41,517 nt of DNA, taken from the NCBI GenBank assembly GCA_005776475.1, contig SXPB01000075.1:1-41517 (forward strand), given 5' to 3'. The position numbers were made by a program, and so were the translations under genes. Below are positions 16,167 to 24,491 of the stretch, in pieces. The notes beneath the pieces were generated by a model. It saw only the letters and a list, made by a program, of their open reading frames with translations. It was not told the DNA's origin and ran no database searches. Positions within the stretch are counted from its first letter, which is position 1, and the number at the start of each line of letters is the position of its first letter. Origin of the DNA: Planctomycetia bacterium. GTDB lineage: Bacteria > Planctomycetota > UBA1135 > UBA2386.

Positions 16167-16874
16167 TCACAGATCGAGGAAGCGGCGGGCCAAGGCCGGC
16201 CCGGCGCAACTGTCCTCGTGTTTGAAGAACACGAAGCCGCCGCCCGGGAATTGCTGCCGCAGGCGATCGCGCCAGCCGCGCAGGTCGTCGTCGCTGTAGG
16301 CCGAGCGCCGCAGGCGCAGGTAGCACCACGGGGCGGTGTCGACCGGCGTGGGCGGCGGCGCCTCGTCCTTGTCGCTGGCGACCAGTGCCACCGCGAACTC
16401 GCGCAACACCGCGCGCGCGTCGTCGTCATCCCAGCTCGCGTGCGCGAACTCGAAGGCGACCGGCACGCCGGCCTTCTGCTGCTGCAGGAACTCACGCAGC
16501 AGGCCGGTGTCCTTCCGCACCCATTTCGGCACCTGGTAGAAGACACAGCCGAGCGACTCGCCGAGCGGCTCGATCGCCGTGAACAGCACCGACAGCAGTT
16601 CGCCGCAGTCCTTCAGCTTCTGCGTCCAGGTCAGACGCTGGCTCGCCTTCACCGCGAAGCGGAACGACGGCGGCACCTGCGCGCGCCACTTCGTCGTCAT
16701 CTTCGCGGTCGGCAACCGGTAGAAGGTGTTGTTCAGTTCGACCGCGGGCAATCGCTCGGCGTAGAACGACAGCATCGCGTCCTTCTTCAGGTCGTCCGGA
16801 TAGAACGCCGGCCGCCATTCGTCGTACGAGAAGCCGCTGGTGCCGACGTGGAACGAAGGGAGCGCGTGGGTCAC
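16167..16874 (-). CDS. DUF72 (YecE-like) protein
   Basis: A 235-residue DUF72 protein. The family opening is clear (FHVGTSGFSYDEWRPAFYP), followed by TIM-barrel-like segments (AVELNNTFYRLPTAKMTTKW, FRFAVKASQRLTW, LGCVFYQVP, VAFEFAHASW, CYLRLRRSAYSDDDLRGW). Family function is unknown. The start is GTG 16874, preceded by AAGG at a good distance. It heads the ku-ligase-MerR group, which makes a link with double-strand break repair worth considering. It starts 57 bases after the glycogen synthase-phosphorylase stop, so read-through from that operon is possible. Confidence 0.88.
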   Translation of the reverse strand: MTHALPSFHVGTSGFSYDEWRPAFYPDDLKKDAMLSFYAERLPAVELNNTFYRLPTAKMTTKWRAQVPPSFRFAVKASQRLTWTQKLKDCGELLSVLFTAIEPLGESLGCVFYQVPKWVRKDTGLLREFLQQQKAGVPVAFEFAHASWDDDDARAVLREFAVALVASDKDEAPPPTPVDTAPWCYLRLRRSAYSDDDLRGWRDRLRQQFPGGGFVFFKHEDSCAGPALARRFLDL

Positions 16875-16889
16875 GCGCCCACCTTACCC

Positions 16890-16921
16890 GGCCACAGGCC
16901 CAAGGTTGCGGTCCGGTGGCC
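16890..16921 (-). terminator. Possible weak terminator between glycogen and NHEJ units
   Basis: GGCCAC (16890-16895) and GTGGCC (16916-16921) are perfect complements with a 20-base loop, in the short gap after the synthase-phosphorylase stop and just before the DUF72 ribosome binding site. The large loop and missing T-tract make it weak evidence. Confidence 0.22.
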
Positions 16922-16931
16922 AGCAAACTGG

Positions 16932-19900
16932 TCACGCCCAGAGCACGAGCCCGCGCACCTTGGCGTCGTGGCGGCCGTTGCCGGGCACGCGCACGCGCAG
17001 TCCGTGCTGGTAGTGCCCCGCCAGCTCCACGCGGAAGCCGCCATCGAAGCTGTGCACGGTCCCGGTCTTGGTGCCGCGGTGCACCAGAGGCACCACCGTC
17101 GTCTCCGTCGCGGCACCTTCGCCGCGCGTGACCACCAGTTCGACCAGCACGTCGCTCGGCAGCAACGTGGCGAGATCGACTTCGAGGTGCACATCGAGGT
17201 GCTGGCCGACCTTGAAGTCCTGCATCTCCACCGTCGACGCGCTGGCGATCTTCACCTTCTCGAAGCCGCTCTTCACGCGCACGAACTCCTTGGCCCGATC
17301 GCGCGCCGGCGCCTTCTTCTCGGCCTGGTGCGCGAAGTAGTTGCAGGCGAGCGGCCGGTAGGCCTCGTGCACGTAGTCGCTGACCATGCGGTCGGTGTTG
17401 AACAGCGTCGGCACCGTCTCCAGGCAGTGCTTCATCATCGCCACCCACTGCGTGGGCACGCCGCCGGCGTCGCGCGCGAAGTAGGTCGGCACGACCTCTT
17501 CTTCGAGCAGCCGGTAGAGAGCGGTCGCGTCGGCCTGGTTCTGCAGTTCGTGGCCGGCGTAGACCTGGTGGCCACCGATCGTCCAGCCGTTGCCGCCGTC
17601 GGCCGCTTCGGGCCACCAGCCGTCCGCGATCGACAGGTTGAGCACGCCGTTGGCGGCCGCCTTCATGCCGGACGTGCCGCTGGCTTCTTCCATGCGGGTC
17701 GGCGTGTTGACCCACACGTCGACGCCTTGCACCAGCGAACGTGCGACCGCGATGTCGTAGTCCTCGACGAACAGCACGCGGCCGACGAACTCCGGCGAAC
17801 GCGCGATCTGCACGATCGACTTCAAGATGTCCTGGCCCATCTTGTCTCTCGGGTGCGCCTTGCCGGACACCACGATGCGCACCGGACGATCCGGATTGCC
17901 GAGGATGCGCTTCAACCGTTCGGGATCGGAGAACAGCAGGTGGGCGCGCTTGTACGGCGCGAACCGCCGCGCAAAGCCGAGCCACAACGCCTTGTCGTCG
18001 AGACCGGCGAGCATCGCGCTGAGCAGCACCGGGCTGTCGCCGCGGGCATGGAAGGTCCGCGTCAGCGTGTGCCGCACCGCTTCGAGCATGTTGGCCTTGT
18101 TGGCCTGGTGCACGACCCAGAGCTCGTCGGGCTTGATGCGCGCCGCCTGCGCGAAGTCGGCCGGACGCACCGTCGAATCGTCGCCGCGCAACAGCCGGCG
18201 GATGCCCGACTGCGCCCACGTCGCCAGGTGCACGCCGTTGGTGATCGACGCCACCGGCACCTCGTTCTCGAGCATGCCGGGCCAGAACGCGTGCAGCAGC
18301 TTCTGCGAGGCGATGCCGTGCAGCTTGCTGACGCCGTTGACGAAGCCGGCGAAGTTCATCGCCAGGTAGGTCATGTTGAACTCGGCGGTGCCGCCGCTCG
18401 CCTGGCCGAGCGCGAAGAAGCGATCCCACGGCAGGCCGACCCATTCCTCGGCGTCGCCGAAGTAGCGGCGCACCATGTCCTCGGCGAAGCGGTCGTGCCC
18501 CGCGGGCACCGGCGTGTGCGTGGTGAACAACGTCGTCGATGCGACGTACTCGCGCGCCGCTTCGAAGGTGAGGCCTTCGCCGCGCACGAGCAGGCTGGTG
18601 CGTTCGAGGGTCAAGAACGCGGCGTGGCCCTCGTTCATGTGGTAGACGGCCGGACGCAGGCCCATCGCCCGCAACAACCGCACGCCACCGCGCCCGAGCA
18701 CGATCTCCTGCTGGATGCGCATCTCGACGTCGCCGCCGTACAGATTGCGCGTGATCGAACGATCCTCGGGCTTGTTCTGCGGCAGGTTGGTGTCGATCAG
18801 GAAGAGCGACACGCGACCGACCATCGCCTTCCAGGCGCGCAGGTGCACTTCGCGGCCGGGCAGGTTCAACGTGACTTCGAGCGGGCGACCGTCGCTGGTG
18901 CGCACGATCTCGACCGCCATCTTGCTCGGCCGGTTCTCGCGGTCGGCGGCGATCTGCTGGCCGTCGGCGCTCAGCTGCTGCGCCATGTAGCCGAATTGGT
19001 AGAACAGGCCGACGCCGACCAACGGCACACCGAGGTCGCTCGCCGACTTCAGGTGGTCACCAGCGAGGATGCCGAGACCGCCGCTGTAGACCGGCAGCGA
19101 GTGGTGCACGCCGAACTCGGCCGAGAAATAGGCGATCGGATGCTGCGGCGTGATCGCCGGACCGGCCGCGGTCTGGCCGACCAGCATCGGGTGCGACGCC
19201 GTCGCCATGTAGGCATCGAAGCGTTTGCACACTTCCTGCAGACGGCGCAGGTAGTCGGCGTCCTTGGCCTTCGACTCGAGCGCTTCGAGGCCGACGCTCT
19301 GCAGGAACGCGATCGGGCTCTCGCCGCCGCGATGGAAGCCCGGCGCCAGATCCTCGAACAGACCGCGCACGCCGCCGTTCCACACCCACCAGAAGTTGCG
19401 CGCGAGCCGCTCGAGCCCGCGCAGGCTCGCCGGCAGCGTCGCCGACGCTTCGAACGATTGCAGGCGCGGGGTCGTACCGGACCCCAGCGACGGCAGGTTG
19501 CGGCGCGGCAGGCGGAACTGCACCACGCCGCTGGTGCTGCGGGTTTGCACCGCCGTGATGGCGCGCGTGTAGGCGTCCTGGTAGTTGGCGAACAGGTCCT
19601 TCCACGCGGTGCGGCCAGCGGCAGCGCGACAACGCTGGCGCCGCTGCTCGAGGTCGACGCGCGCGTCGAGGAAGCCTTCGATCGCATCGACCAGCGCCGT
19701 GGTCACCTGCGAATACGGCACGCGCTCGCGCTTCAACACGGTGATGCCGTCGGCCGGACCGAGCCCGGCAGTGACGGCCCAGCGGCCAAAGCCCGCCAGG
19801 TCGGTGGTCACGGTCGGGACGCCGACCGCGAGCGCTTCTTGCGGCGTGTAGCCCCACGGCTCGTAGAAGCTCGGGTAGGCGCCGAGGTCCATCGCCGCCA

Positions 19901-21167
19901 GCACCGCTTCGTACTCGCGCTTCAGGAAGGCGTCGTCGGGGCGCAGGTAGATCGGGATCTGCACGACCTTGATGCGGCTGCCGACCTTGTTGTCGAGGCC
20001 GAGGCGCTTGCAGTGCGCGTGCACCGGATCGCGTTCCTCGTCGAACAGGTTGTGCGTGCACAAGCCGACCGGGCCGGTCGCCGGCGCTCCCGCCAGGCGC
20101 TCCATCAGTTCGCCGCGCACGCCGGAGTTGCCGGCCGGCACCAGCAGGAACGCGACCACGCGGCGTCCCTTGTCGTGCTGCATGTGCGCCAGCGCATCGA
20201 GCAGCAACTCGATGCCCTTGTTGTGAAACTCGTAGCGGCCCGCCAACGCGAAGAACGCCGCGTCGCTGACGTCCTCGCCGAGCATGGCCTTCGCCACCTT
20301 CGCCAGTTCGGCGCGCGTGGCCTTGCGATCGCCGGCCGCCAGTTCGTCGACGACCGCGAGGTCGATGCCGTTGGGCAGCAGCGGCTCGACCTTGCGCGAA
20401 TGCAGCAGCTCGGCTTCGGCGGCGGTGATCGAGCTGACCGTGGTGAACACGTCGGCCTTGCGGGCGCAGACGCCTTCCAGCGAGTGTTTGGCCTGCACGC
20501 CATGCACGCGTGCGAGTTCATCGACCGACTTGCCGCCGAGGCCCTTGTCAGCCGCGGTCGGGTCCGGCGAGATGCCGAGTGAGGCCAGCGCCCGCCCCAG
20601 CATCGTGGCGTGCGTCGTGAACACGGTGCCGATGCTCGGAATGCGTTCCTGCAGGTAGAGCAGCGCAGCCCCGGTCATCCATTCGTGCGCTTGCACGACC
20701 GCGCGGCGATGGAACGGTGCCAGGTGCTCCTCCCACCAGCGTTCGATCACCATGGCCGCGGCGATCGAGAACAACACCGGCTCGACGTAGTCCCAGTCGC
20801 CGGCGATCGAGTCGACGCGGTGCCGTTCCCACAGTCCGGCCAGGATGCCGTTCTTCTGTTCGTAGAGACCCGAGAAGCCGACCAGGATGCAGCGCGGCCG
20901 GCCCGGGATGCGCCAACGGCCGATGCGCACCGGCACGCCGATCGCGCGGCAGCTGGCGATGAACTCTTCGTGGCCGGGCTCTTCGTCGAACGGCGGTTGC
21001 GCCCCGGTGCCGCCCAGCAGCTGCGGGCCGATGGTGACATAGTCGTCGCCGAAGCGCTCGACTGCGGTCAGTGCCTTGCTCGACAGCACCGTGTGGATGC
21101 CGCCGACCTTGTTGCACACTTCCCAGCTGATCTCGAACAGTTGGAACGATCGGTCCGGCATGGTCAC
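16932..21167 (-). CDS. Fused glycogen synthase (GT3) and alpha-glucan phosphorylase (GT35)
   Basis: A 1411-residue two-enzyme protein. Residues 1-545 are a GT3 (eukaryotic-type) glycogen synthase: FEISWEVCNKVGGIHTVLSS, DDYVTIGP, RYEFHNKGIELLLDAL and the donor-site motif YPSFYEPWGYTPQEALA (431-447). From about 570 a DUF3417 segment (LRGLERLARNFWWVWNGGV) leads into a glycogen/starch phosphorylase: AYFSAEFGVHHSLPVYSGG, THTPVPAGHDRF, RRFAPYKRAHLL and the PLP-lysine loop ASGTSGMKAAANG (Lys1169). About 120 C-terminal residues form an extra beta-rich domain. One chain therefore both elongates glucan from nucleotide-glucose and releases glucose-1-phosphate. The start is taken as GTG 21167, overlapping the GH57 stop; ATG 21161 is an alternative. 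There is no frameshift, so the fusion is real in this assembly. Confidence 0.93.
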   Translation of the reverse strand: MTMPDRSFQLFEISWEVCNKVGGIHTVLSSKALTAVERFGDDYVTIGPQLLGGTGAQPPFDEEPGHEEFIASCRAIGVPVRIGRWRIPGRPRCILVGFSGLYEQKNGILAGLWERHRVDSIAGDWDYVEPVLFSIAAAMVIERWWEEHLAPFHRRAVVQAHEWMTGAALLYLQERIPSIGTVFTTHATMLGRALASLGISPDPTAADKGLGGKSVDELARVHGVQAKHSLEGVCARKADVFTTVSSITAAEAELLHSRKVEPLLPNGIDLAVVDELAAGDRKATRAELAKVAKAMLGEDVSDAAFFALAGRYEFHNKGIELLLDALAHMQHDKGRRVVAFLLVPAGNSGVRGELMERLAGAPATGPVGLCTHNLFDEERDPVHAHCKRLGLDNKVGSRIKVVQIPIYLRPDDAFLKREYEAVLAAMDLGAYPSFYEPWGYTPQEALAVGVPTVTTDLAGFGRWAVTAGLGPADGITVLKRERVPYSQVTTALVDAIEGFLDARVDLEQRRQRCRAAAGRTAWKDLFANYQDAYTRAITAVQTRSTSGVVQFRLPRRNLPSLGSGTTPRLQSFEASATLPASLRGLERLARNFWWVWNGGVRGLFEDLAPGFHRGGESPIAFLQSVGLEALESKAKDADYLRRLQEVCKRFDAYMATASHPMLVGQTAAGPAITPQHPIAYFSAEFGVHHSLPVYSGGLGILAGDHLKSASDLGVPLVGVGLFYQFGYMAQQLSADGQQIAADRENRPSKMAVEIVRTSDGRPLEVTLNLPGREVHLRAWKAMVGRVSLFLIDTNLPQNKPEDRSITRNLYGGDVEMRIQQEIVLGRGGVRLLRAMGLRPAVYHMNEGHAAFLTLERTSLLVRGEGLTFEAAREYVASTTLFTTHTPVPAGHDRFAEDMVRRYFGDAEEWVGLPWDRFFALGQASGGTAEFNMTYLAMNFAGFVNGVSKLHGIASQKLLHAFWPGMLENEVPVASITNGVHLATWAQSGIRRLLRGDDSTVRPADFAQAARIKPDELWVVHQANKANMLEAVRHTLTRTFHARGDSPVLLSAMLAGLDDKALWLGFARRFAPYKRAHLLFSDPERLKRILGNPDRPVRIVVSGKAHPRDKMGQDILKSIVQIARSPEFVGRVLFVEDYDIAVARSLVQGVDVWVNTPTRMEEASGTSGMKAAANGVLNLSIADGWWPEAADGGNGWTIGGHQVYAGHELQNQADATALYRLLEEEVVPTYFARDAGGVPTQWVAMMKHCLETVPTLFNTDRMVSDYVHEAYRPLACNYFAHQAEKKAPARDRAKEFVRVKSGFEKVKIASASTVEMQDFKVGQHLDVHLEVDLATLLPSDVLVELVVTRGEGAATETTVVPLVHRGTKTGTVHSFDGGFRVELAGHYQHGLRVRVPGNGRHDAKVRGLVLWA

Positions 21168-22372
21168 TGCTTCTTCGGCTTCGGCGTGGCCTTGCGCACT
21201 TCTGCACGCAGGTGGTCCAACGCGGTCATCACCGTGACGAACGCCGCGTGCGGCGAGTCGTACGGACTGAAATATTCGTGCACCTCGGCATCACTGTGGT
21301 GCTTGGTGGCGACGTAGTAGACGTGGTCCGACGTGGTGAAGTGGCGCCACGCCGCCAGCAGGTCGGGGCGCGCCTTGGCGACGGCCATCACTTCGGGGCG
21401 CAGCGCGTAGATCGCCTGGTGCAGGGCGACCTGCATCGGATTGCCGAGCCACGCCGACAGGTTGCGTTCGACGTCGGCCCACGACACCGGCTTGTCGATG
21501 TCGAGCTCGGCGGCGACGTCGCGTTCGGCGGCTACCTGCGCGGGCGTGCGGAACCGGAACGTCGGCTTCTGCAGCACCTGCTCGGGCAGGTGGCGCATGA
21601 ACTCGAGGATGCCGGTCTGGGCTCCCTGGTGCTCGCCGAAGGTTTCGTAATCCATGAACAGGCCGATGAACTGCGCGGGCGGCGGCACGTCGTGCAGCCA
21701 AGTGGCGTAGGTATCGGCAAACAGCGGCCAGGAAGGCCACTTCCGGTTGGAGAACCGGAACGCGATGTCATCGCTCAGCGAGTAGCTGCGCAGCAGCAGC
21801 TTGAGGGATTTGCAACCCTTCGGTCGCCACGGGACTTGCGGGCTGCGCCAGCCGAGCAGCCGGTCGGCGCCTTCGCCCATCATGCACTCGAAACCGAGGT
21901 CCTCGACCTTCTTGCAGATCCGGTTGTCGAGGATCAGCTCGGTGTTGCGGAACGTCGACGGCGCGCCGAACAGGTCGGTGACCGTGCTGCGTTGCAGTTC
22001 GACCTGGGCCTCGAACTCGTCGAGATCGATCACTGCGGCCAGGCTGTGCTGGCTGGTCTCGCACAGGAACTCGACGTTGCCGCTGTCGGCAAGGGCGACG
22101 AACGAGTCGAGCGCTTCCGGCACCCACTCGCGCAGCTGCTGGATCACCGTGCCCGACACCGAGAACGCGCAGCGGAACTGCCCGTCGGTGCGATCGATCG
22201 CCTCGAGCAGCAGCTTGTTCATCGGCAGGTAGCAGCGCTCGGCGACGCGCTCGGCGACCAGGCGATTCAACGGCTCGTCGAACAGGTCGAGCTTCTTGAT
22301 GCGATCCTGCGGCTTCCACTTCCGCAGCCGGTACGGTTGGTGGACCTGGAAGTAGAAGACGACGTCGATCAC
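21164..22372 (-). CDS. GH57 glycoside hydrolase (alpha-amylase or glucanotransferase type)
   Basis: A 402-residue GH57 protein with the family's conserved regions: HQP at residues 11-13 (VFYFQVHQPYRLRKW), VEFLCETSQHSL, the likely nucleophile region CMMGEGADRLLGW and the acid/base region LFMDYETFGEHQ. Such enzymes cleave or transfer alpha-glucans in the cytoplasm. The first residues resemble the ~400-residue archaeal and bacterial alpha-amylase-like subgroup more than the longer GH57 branching enzymes. The start is GTG 22372, overlapping the debranching-enzyme stop (GTGA), and its own stop overlaps the synthase-phosphorylase start. It is thus the middle gene of a three-gene glycogen operon. 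The exact reaction cannot be read from sequence. Confidence 0.9.
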   Translation of the reverse strand: MIDVVFYFQVHQPYRLRKWKPQDRIKKLDLFDEPLNRLVAERVAERCYLPMNKLLLEAIDRTDGQFRCAFSVSGTVIQQLREWVPEALDSFVALADSGNVEFLCETSQHSLAAVIDLDEFEAQVELQRSTVTDLFGAPSTFRNTELILDNRICKKVEDLGFECMMGEGADRLLGWRSPQVPWRPKGCKSLKLLLRSYSLSDDIAFRFSNRKWPSWPLFADTYATWLHDVPPPAQFIGLFMDYETFGEHQGAQTGILEFMRHLPEQVLQKPTFRFRTPAQVAAERDVAAELDIDKPVSWADVERNLSAWLGNPMQVALHQAIYALRPEVMAVAKARPDLLAAWRHFTTSDHVYYVATKHHSDAEVHEYFSPYDSPHAAFVTVMTALDHLRAEVRKATPKPKKQ

Positions 22373-24345
22373 GACCCCGCCTCTGCGCAGAGAGCCAGCG
22401 CTCGCAGCAGTTCGCCGGTGTTCCACGCCTGGGCGAAGGTGCCGCCCGGACGATGCGGCGGATCGCCGTCGAAGACTTCGCTGATGTGGTCGAGGCCGCT
22501 GCCGTCGAGTTCCGGCGCAAAGCCGGCGAGCCACGTCCGCAATGCCGCCGCCTCGGCCTTGCGTTCCTTCTTCGGCACCGCGGCGAGCGCCGCTTCGACG
22601 TAAAAACCGGCGAGCCACGGCCACACGGTGCCCTGGTGGTAGGCGGAATCGCGCGCGTCGATGCCGCCACCGAAGCGACCGCGGTAGGCGGGATCGAGCG
22701 GCGACAGCGTGCGCAGCCCCACCGGCGTCACCAGTTCGGCGCGGGCCTTGCGCACCACGCCGGCGCGCTGCGCCGCCGTCAACGGCACGCGCGACAGCGC
22801 CGCCGCGACCAGCATGTTCGGTCGAACCGCGCGATCGGGCGCAGTGCCGACCACGCGATCCGCCAGGTAGCCGCCCTCGGCCAGCCAGAACTGCTGCCCG
22901 AACGCCTTGCCGGCGCGCTCCGCTGCGCTGCGCCACCGCTTGCCGTGGTGTTCGGCCAGGAACGCGAGCAACGCACACCACAGCGCCTGGATCTCGACCG
23001 GCAGACCGGTGCGCGGCGTCACCGGCACACCGGCGACGCGCGCATCCATCCACGTCGCATTGAGGTCGTCGCGACCGGCGCGCAGGAGCCCCGTGGCATC
23101 GACGGCAAGGCCAAGCCGCGTGCCGCGCGCGTAGGCCTCGGCAATGCCGACGAGGGCCGGCACCAGTGCGCCGCGCACGAACTCGGCGTCGCCGCCGGCA
23201 TCGCCGAAACGAGCCACTGCGAGCGAGAACCACAGCGCTGCATCGCAGCTGTCGTAGTGGCTGTCGTCGGGATCGCGCCCGTAGATGTTCGGCAACAGGC
23301 CATCGCGCAGGAACGGCAACGCGCCGCGCAAGCCGGCGGCCGCGAGGTCGAGCCGTCCGCGCGCGATCGTCAGGCCCGGCAGGCTGACGAACACGTCGCG
23401 CCCCCATTCGCCAAACCACGGGAACCCGGCCAGCACGCCGAGCCTTCCCCCATCGGCCGCGTAGAGGAAATCATCGGCGCCGATCGCGATCCGCGCCGCC
23501 ATGGCGGCGGGCGCCGCCAGCACGGCCGCGTGTTGCGCAACCGCCAGTTGCTCGTCGAGGTCGAACGCAGCCGCTGCATCGTCGCACGGAGTCGCCAACG
23601 TGAACGCGACCGTCGCCGCCTGCCCCGGGCCGAGATCCAACTCGAGCACGCCCGGCACCCAGCGGTCGCCGACATGGTCGTAGCCGCGGTCGCGGTCGGT
23701 CGCGAACAGCATGCCGCGGTACCAATTCGCTTCGCTGCGGAACGCGGCGACACCGCTAGCGGTCATCCACACGGTGGGCAACGTCGCATTCGGCCGCACG
23801 CCCCAGCTCGCCCCGCGCGCCTGCACTTGCCCGTCGTAGCGGTCGTCCGCCGGCGTCAGGTGGTCCGCGTCGTGGCAGCCGAGCAACGGCCGCACGTCGA
23901 GGCGGATCGGCACCGCCGACACGTTGCGCCAGCGCACCAGCAGCGCCGGTTCGGCAGTCGCACTCTGCCGCCGCAACGCCACCGTGCGTTCGACCCCGAG
24001 TGCCCCGGCGCGGAACGTCCAGGTCGGCAGCGGCCGCCGCCGGAACGTGGTCGCGACCTTCGGCTTGCTCGGCAGCTCCTGGTCGCGCCAATGCGCATGC
24101 ATCAGGAAGGTGACTTCGCCCTGGTGCACGATGCGTTCGTCACAGCCGGCCACCACGAGGTGGCGCCGCGCGGTGCCCGGCCGCCGCGTGACCCAGAACG
24201 CGTGGTAGCGGCGCCGCGCCAGGTCATCGGCGCTGCCGCAGCCGTAGCCACCACTGCCGTCGGTGAGCAACCACTCGGCATCGCCGGCGACGGCTGGCGA
24301 GGTGCCGACGACGGCGGCAACGGCAGGAGAACGGGCGTGGGACAT
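22369..24345 (-). CDS. Glycogen debranching enzyme (amylo-alpha-1,6-glucosidase)
   Basis: A 658-residue bacterial glycogen debranching enzyme. The N-terminal sugar-binding domain starts with EWLLTDGSGGYGCGS. The catalytic (alpha/alpha)6 barrel has FPWFGEWGRDVFVSLPGLT, DLNATWMDARV, YHQGTVWPWLAGFYVEAAL and DHISEVFDGDPPHRPGGTF followed by AQAWNTGELLRAL. The TWMDA aspartate and the C-terminal glutamate match catalytic positions of GH133-type enzymes. It removes alpha-1,6 branch glucose so that the phosphorylase downstream can continue. It is the first gene of the operon and is divergent from glgC, so synthesis of ADP-glucose and glucan turnover share one promoter region. Confidence 0.92.
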   Translation of the reverse strand: MSHARSPAVAAVVGTSPAVAGDAEWLLTDGSGGYGCGSADDLARRRYHAFWVTRRPGTARRHLVVAGCDERIVHQGEVTFLMHAHWRDQELPSKPKVATTFRRRPLPTWTFRAGALGVERTVALRRQSATAEPALLVRWRNVSAVPIRLDVRPLLGCHDADHLTPADDRYDGQVQARGASWGVRPNATLPTVWMTASGVAAFRSEANWYRGMLFATDRDRGYDHVGDRWVPGVLELDLGPGQAATVAFTLATPCDDAAAAFDLDEQLAVAQHAAVLAAPAAMAARIAIGADDFLYAADGGRLGVLAGFPWFGEWGRDVFVSLPGLTIARGRLDLAAAGLRGALPFLRDGLLPNIYGRDPDDSHYDSCDAALWFSLAVARFGDAGGDAEFVRGALVPALVGIAEAYARGTRLGLAVDATGLLRAGRDDLNATWMDARVAGVPVTPRTGLPVEIQALWCALLAFLAEHHGKRWRSAAERAGKAFGQQFWLAEGGYLADRVVGTAPDRAVRPNMLVAAALSRVPLTAAQRAGVVRKARAELVTPVGLRTLSPLDPAYRGRFGGGIDARDSAYHQGTVWPWLAGFYVEAALAAVPKKERKAEAAALRTWLAGFAPELDGSGLDHISEVFDGDPPHRPGGTFAQAWNTGELLRALALCAEAGS

Positions 24346-24491
24346 CAGGGGACGAGCTACTGACCGGTCGACGAGCCTACGACGGCAACCCTCGGTATCA
24401 ACGTTCCTTCGCCGCAGGATTCGCCATCAAGGCCCTGTCCTCGGCGAGCCGATGGCTGCATCCTTCGCGACCCCGCTCAAGGAAAACCGGA
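24346..24491. promoter_or_regulatory. Divergent promoter region of the glycogen genes
   Basis: 146 bases lie between the debranching enzyme and glgC starts. They must carry both promoters. A perfect 8-bp palindrome GACCGGTC lies at 24362-24369, near the minus-strand start, and AAGGA at 24479-24483 is a well placed ribosome binding site for glgC. No clear -35/-10 pair was found. Confidence 0.4.

Noticed and set aside
15987..20582. A 1531-codon open frame on the plus strand, antisense to Ku, DUF72 and the glycogen synthase-phosphorylase
   Set aside because: Composition is Arg/His/Val-rich without any family motif, and it lies opposite well supported genes. Typical GC-rich shadow frame.
22453..24363. 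A 636-codon plus-strand frame antisense to the debranching enzyme
   Set aside because: Shadow frame, Arg/Ala/His-rich, no motif.
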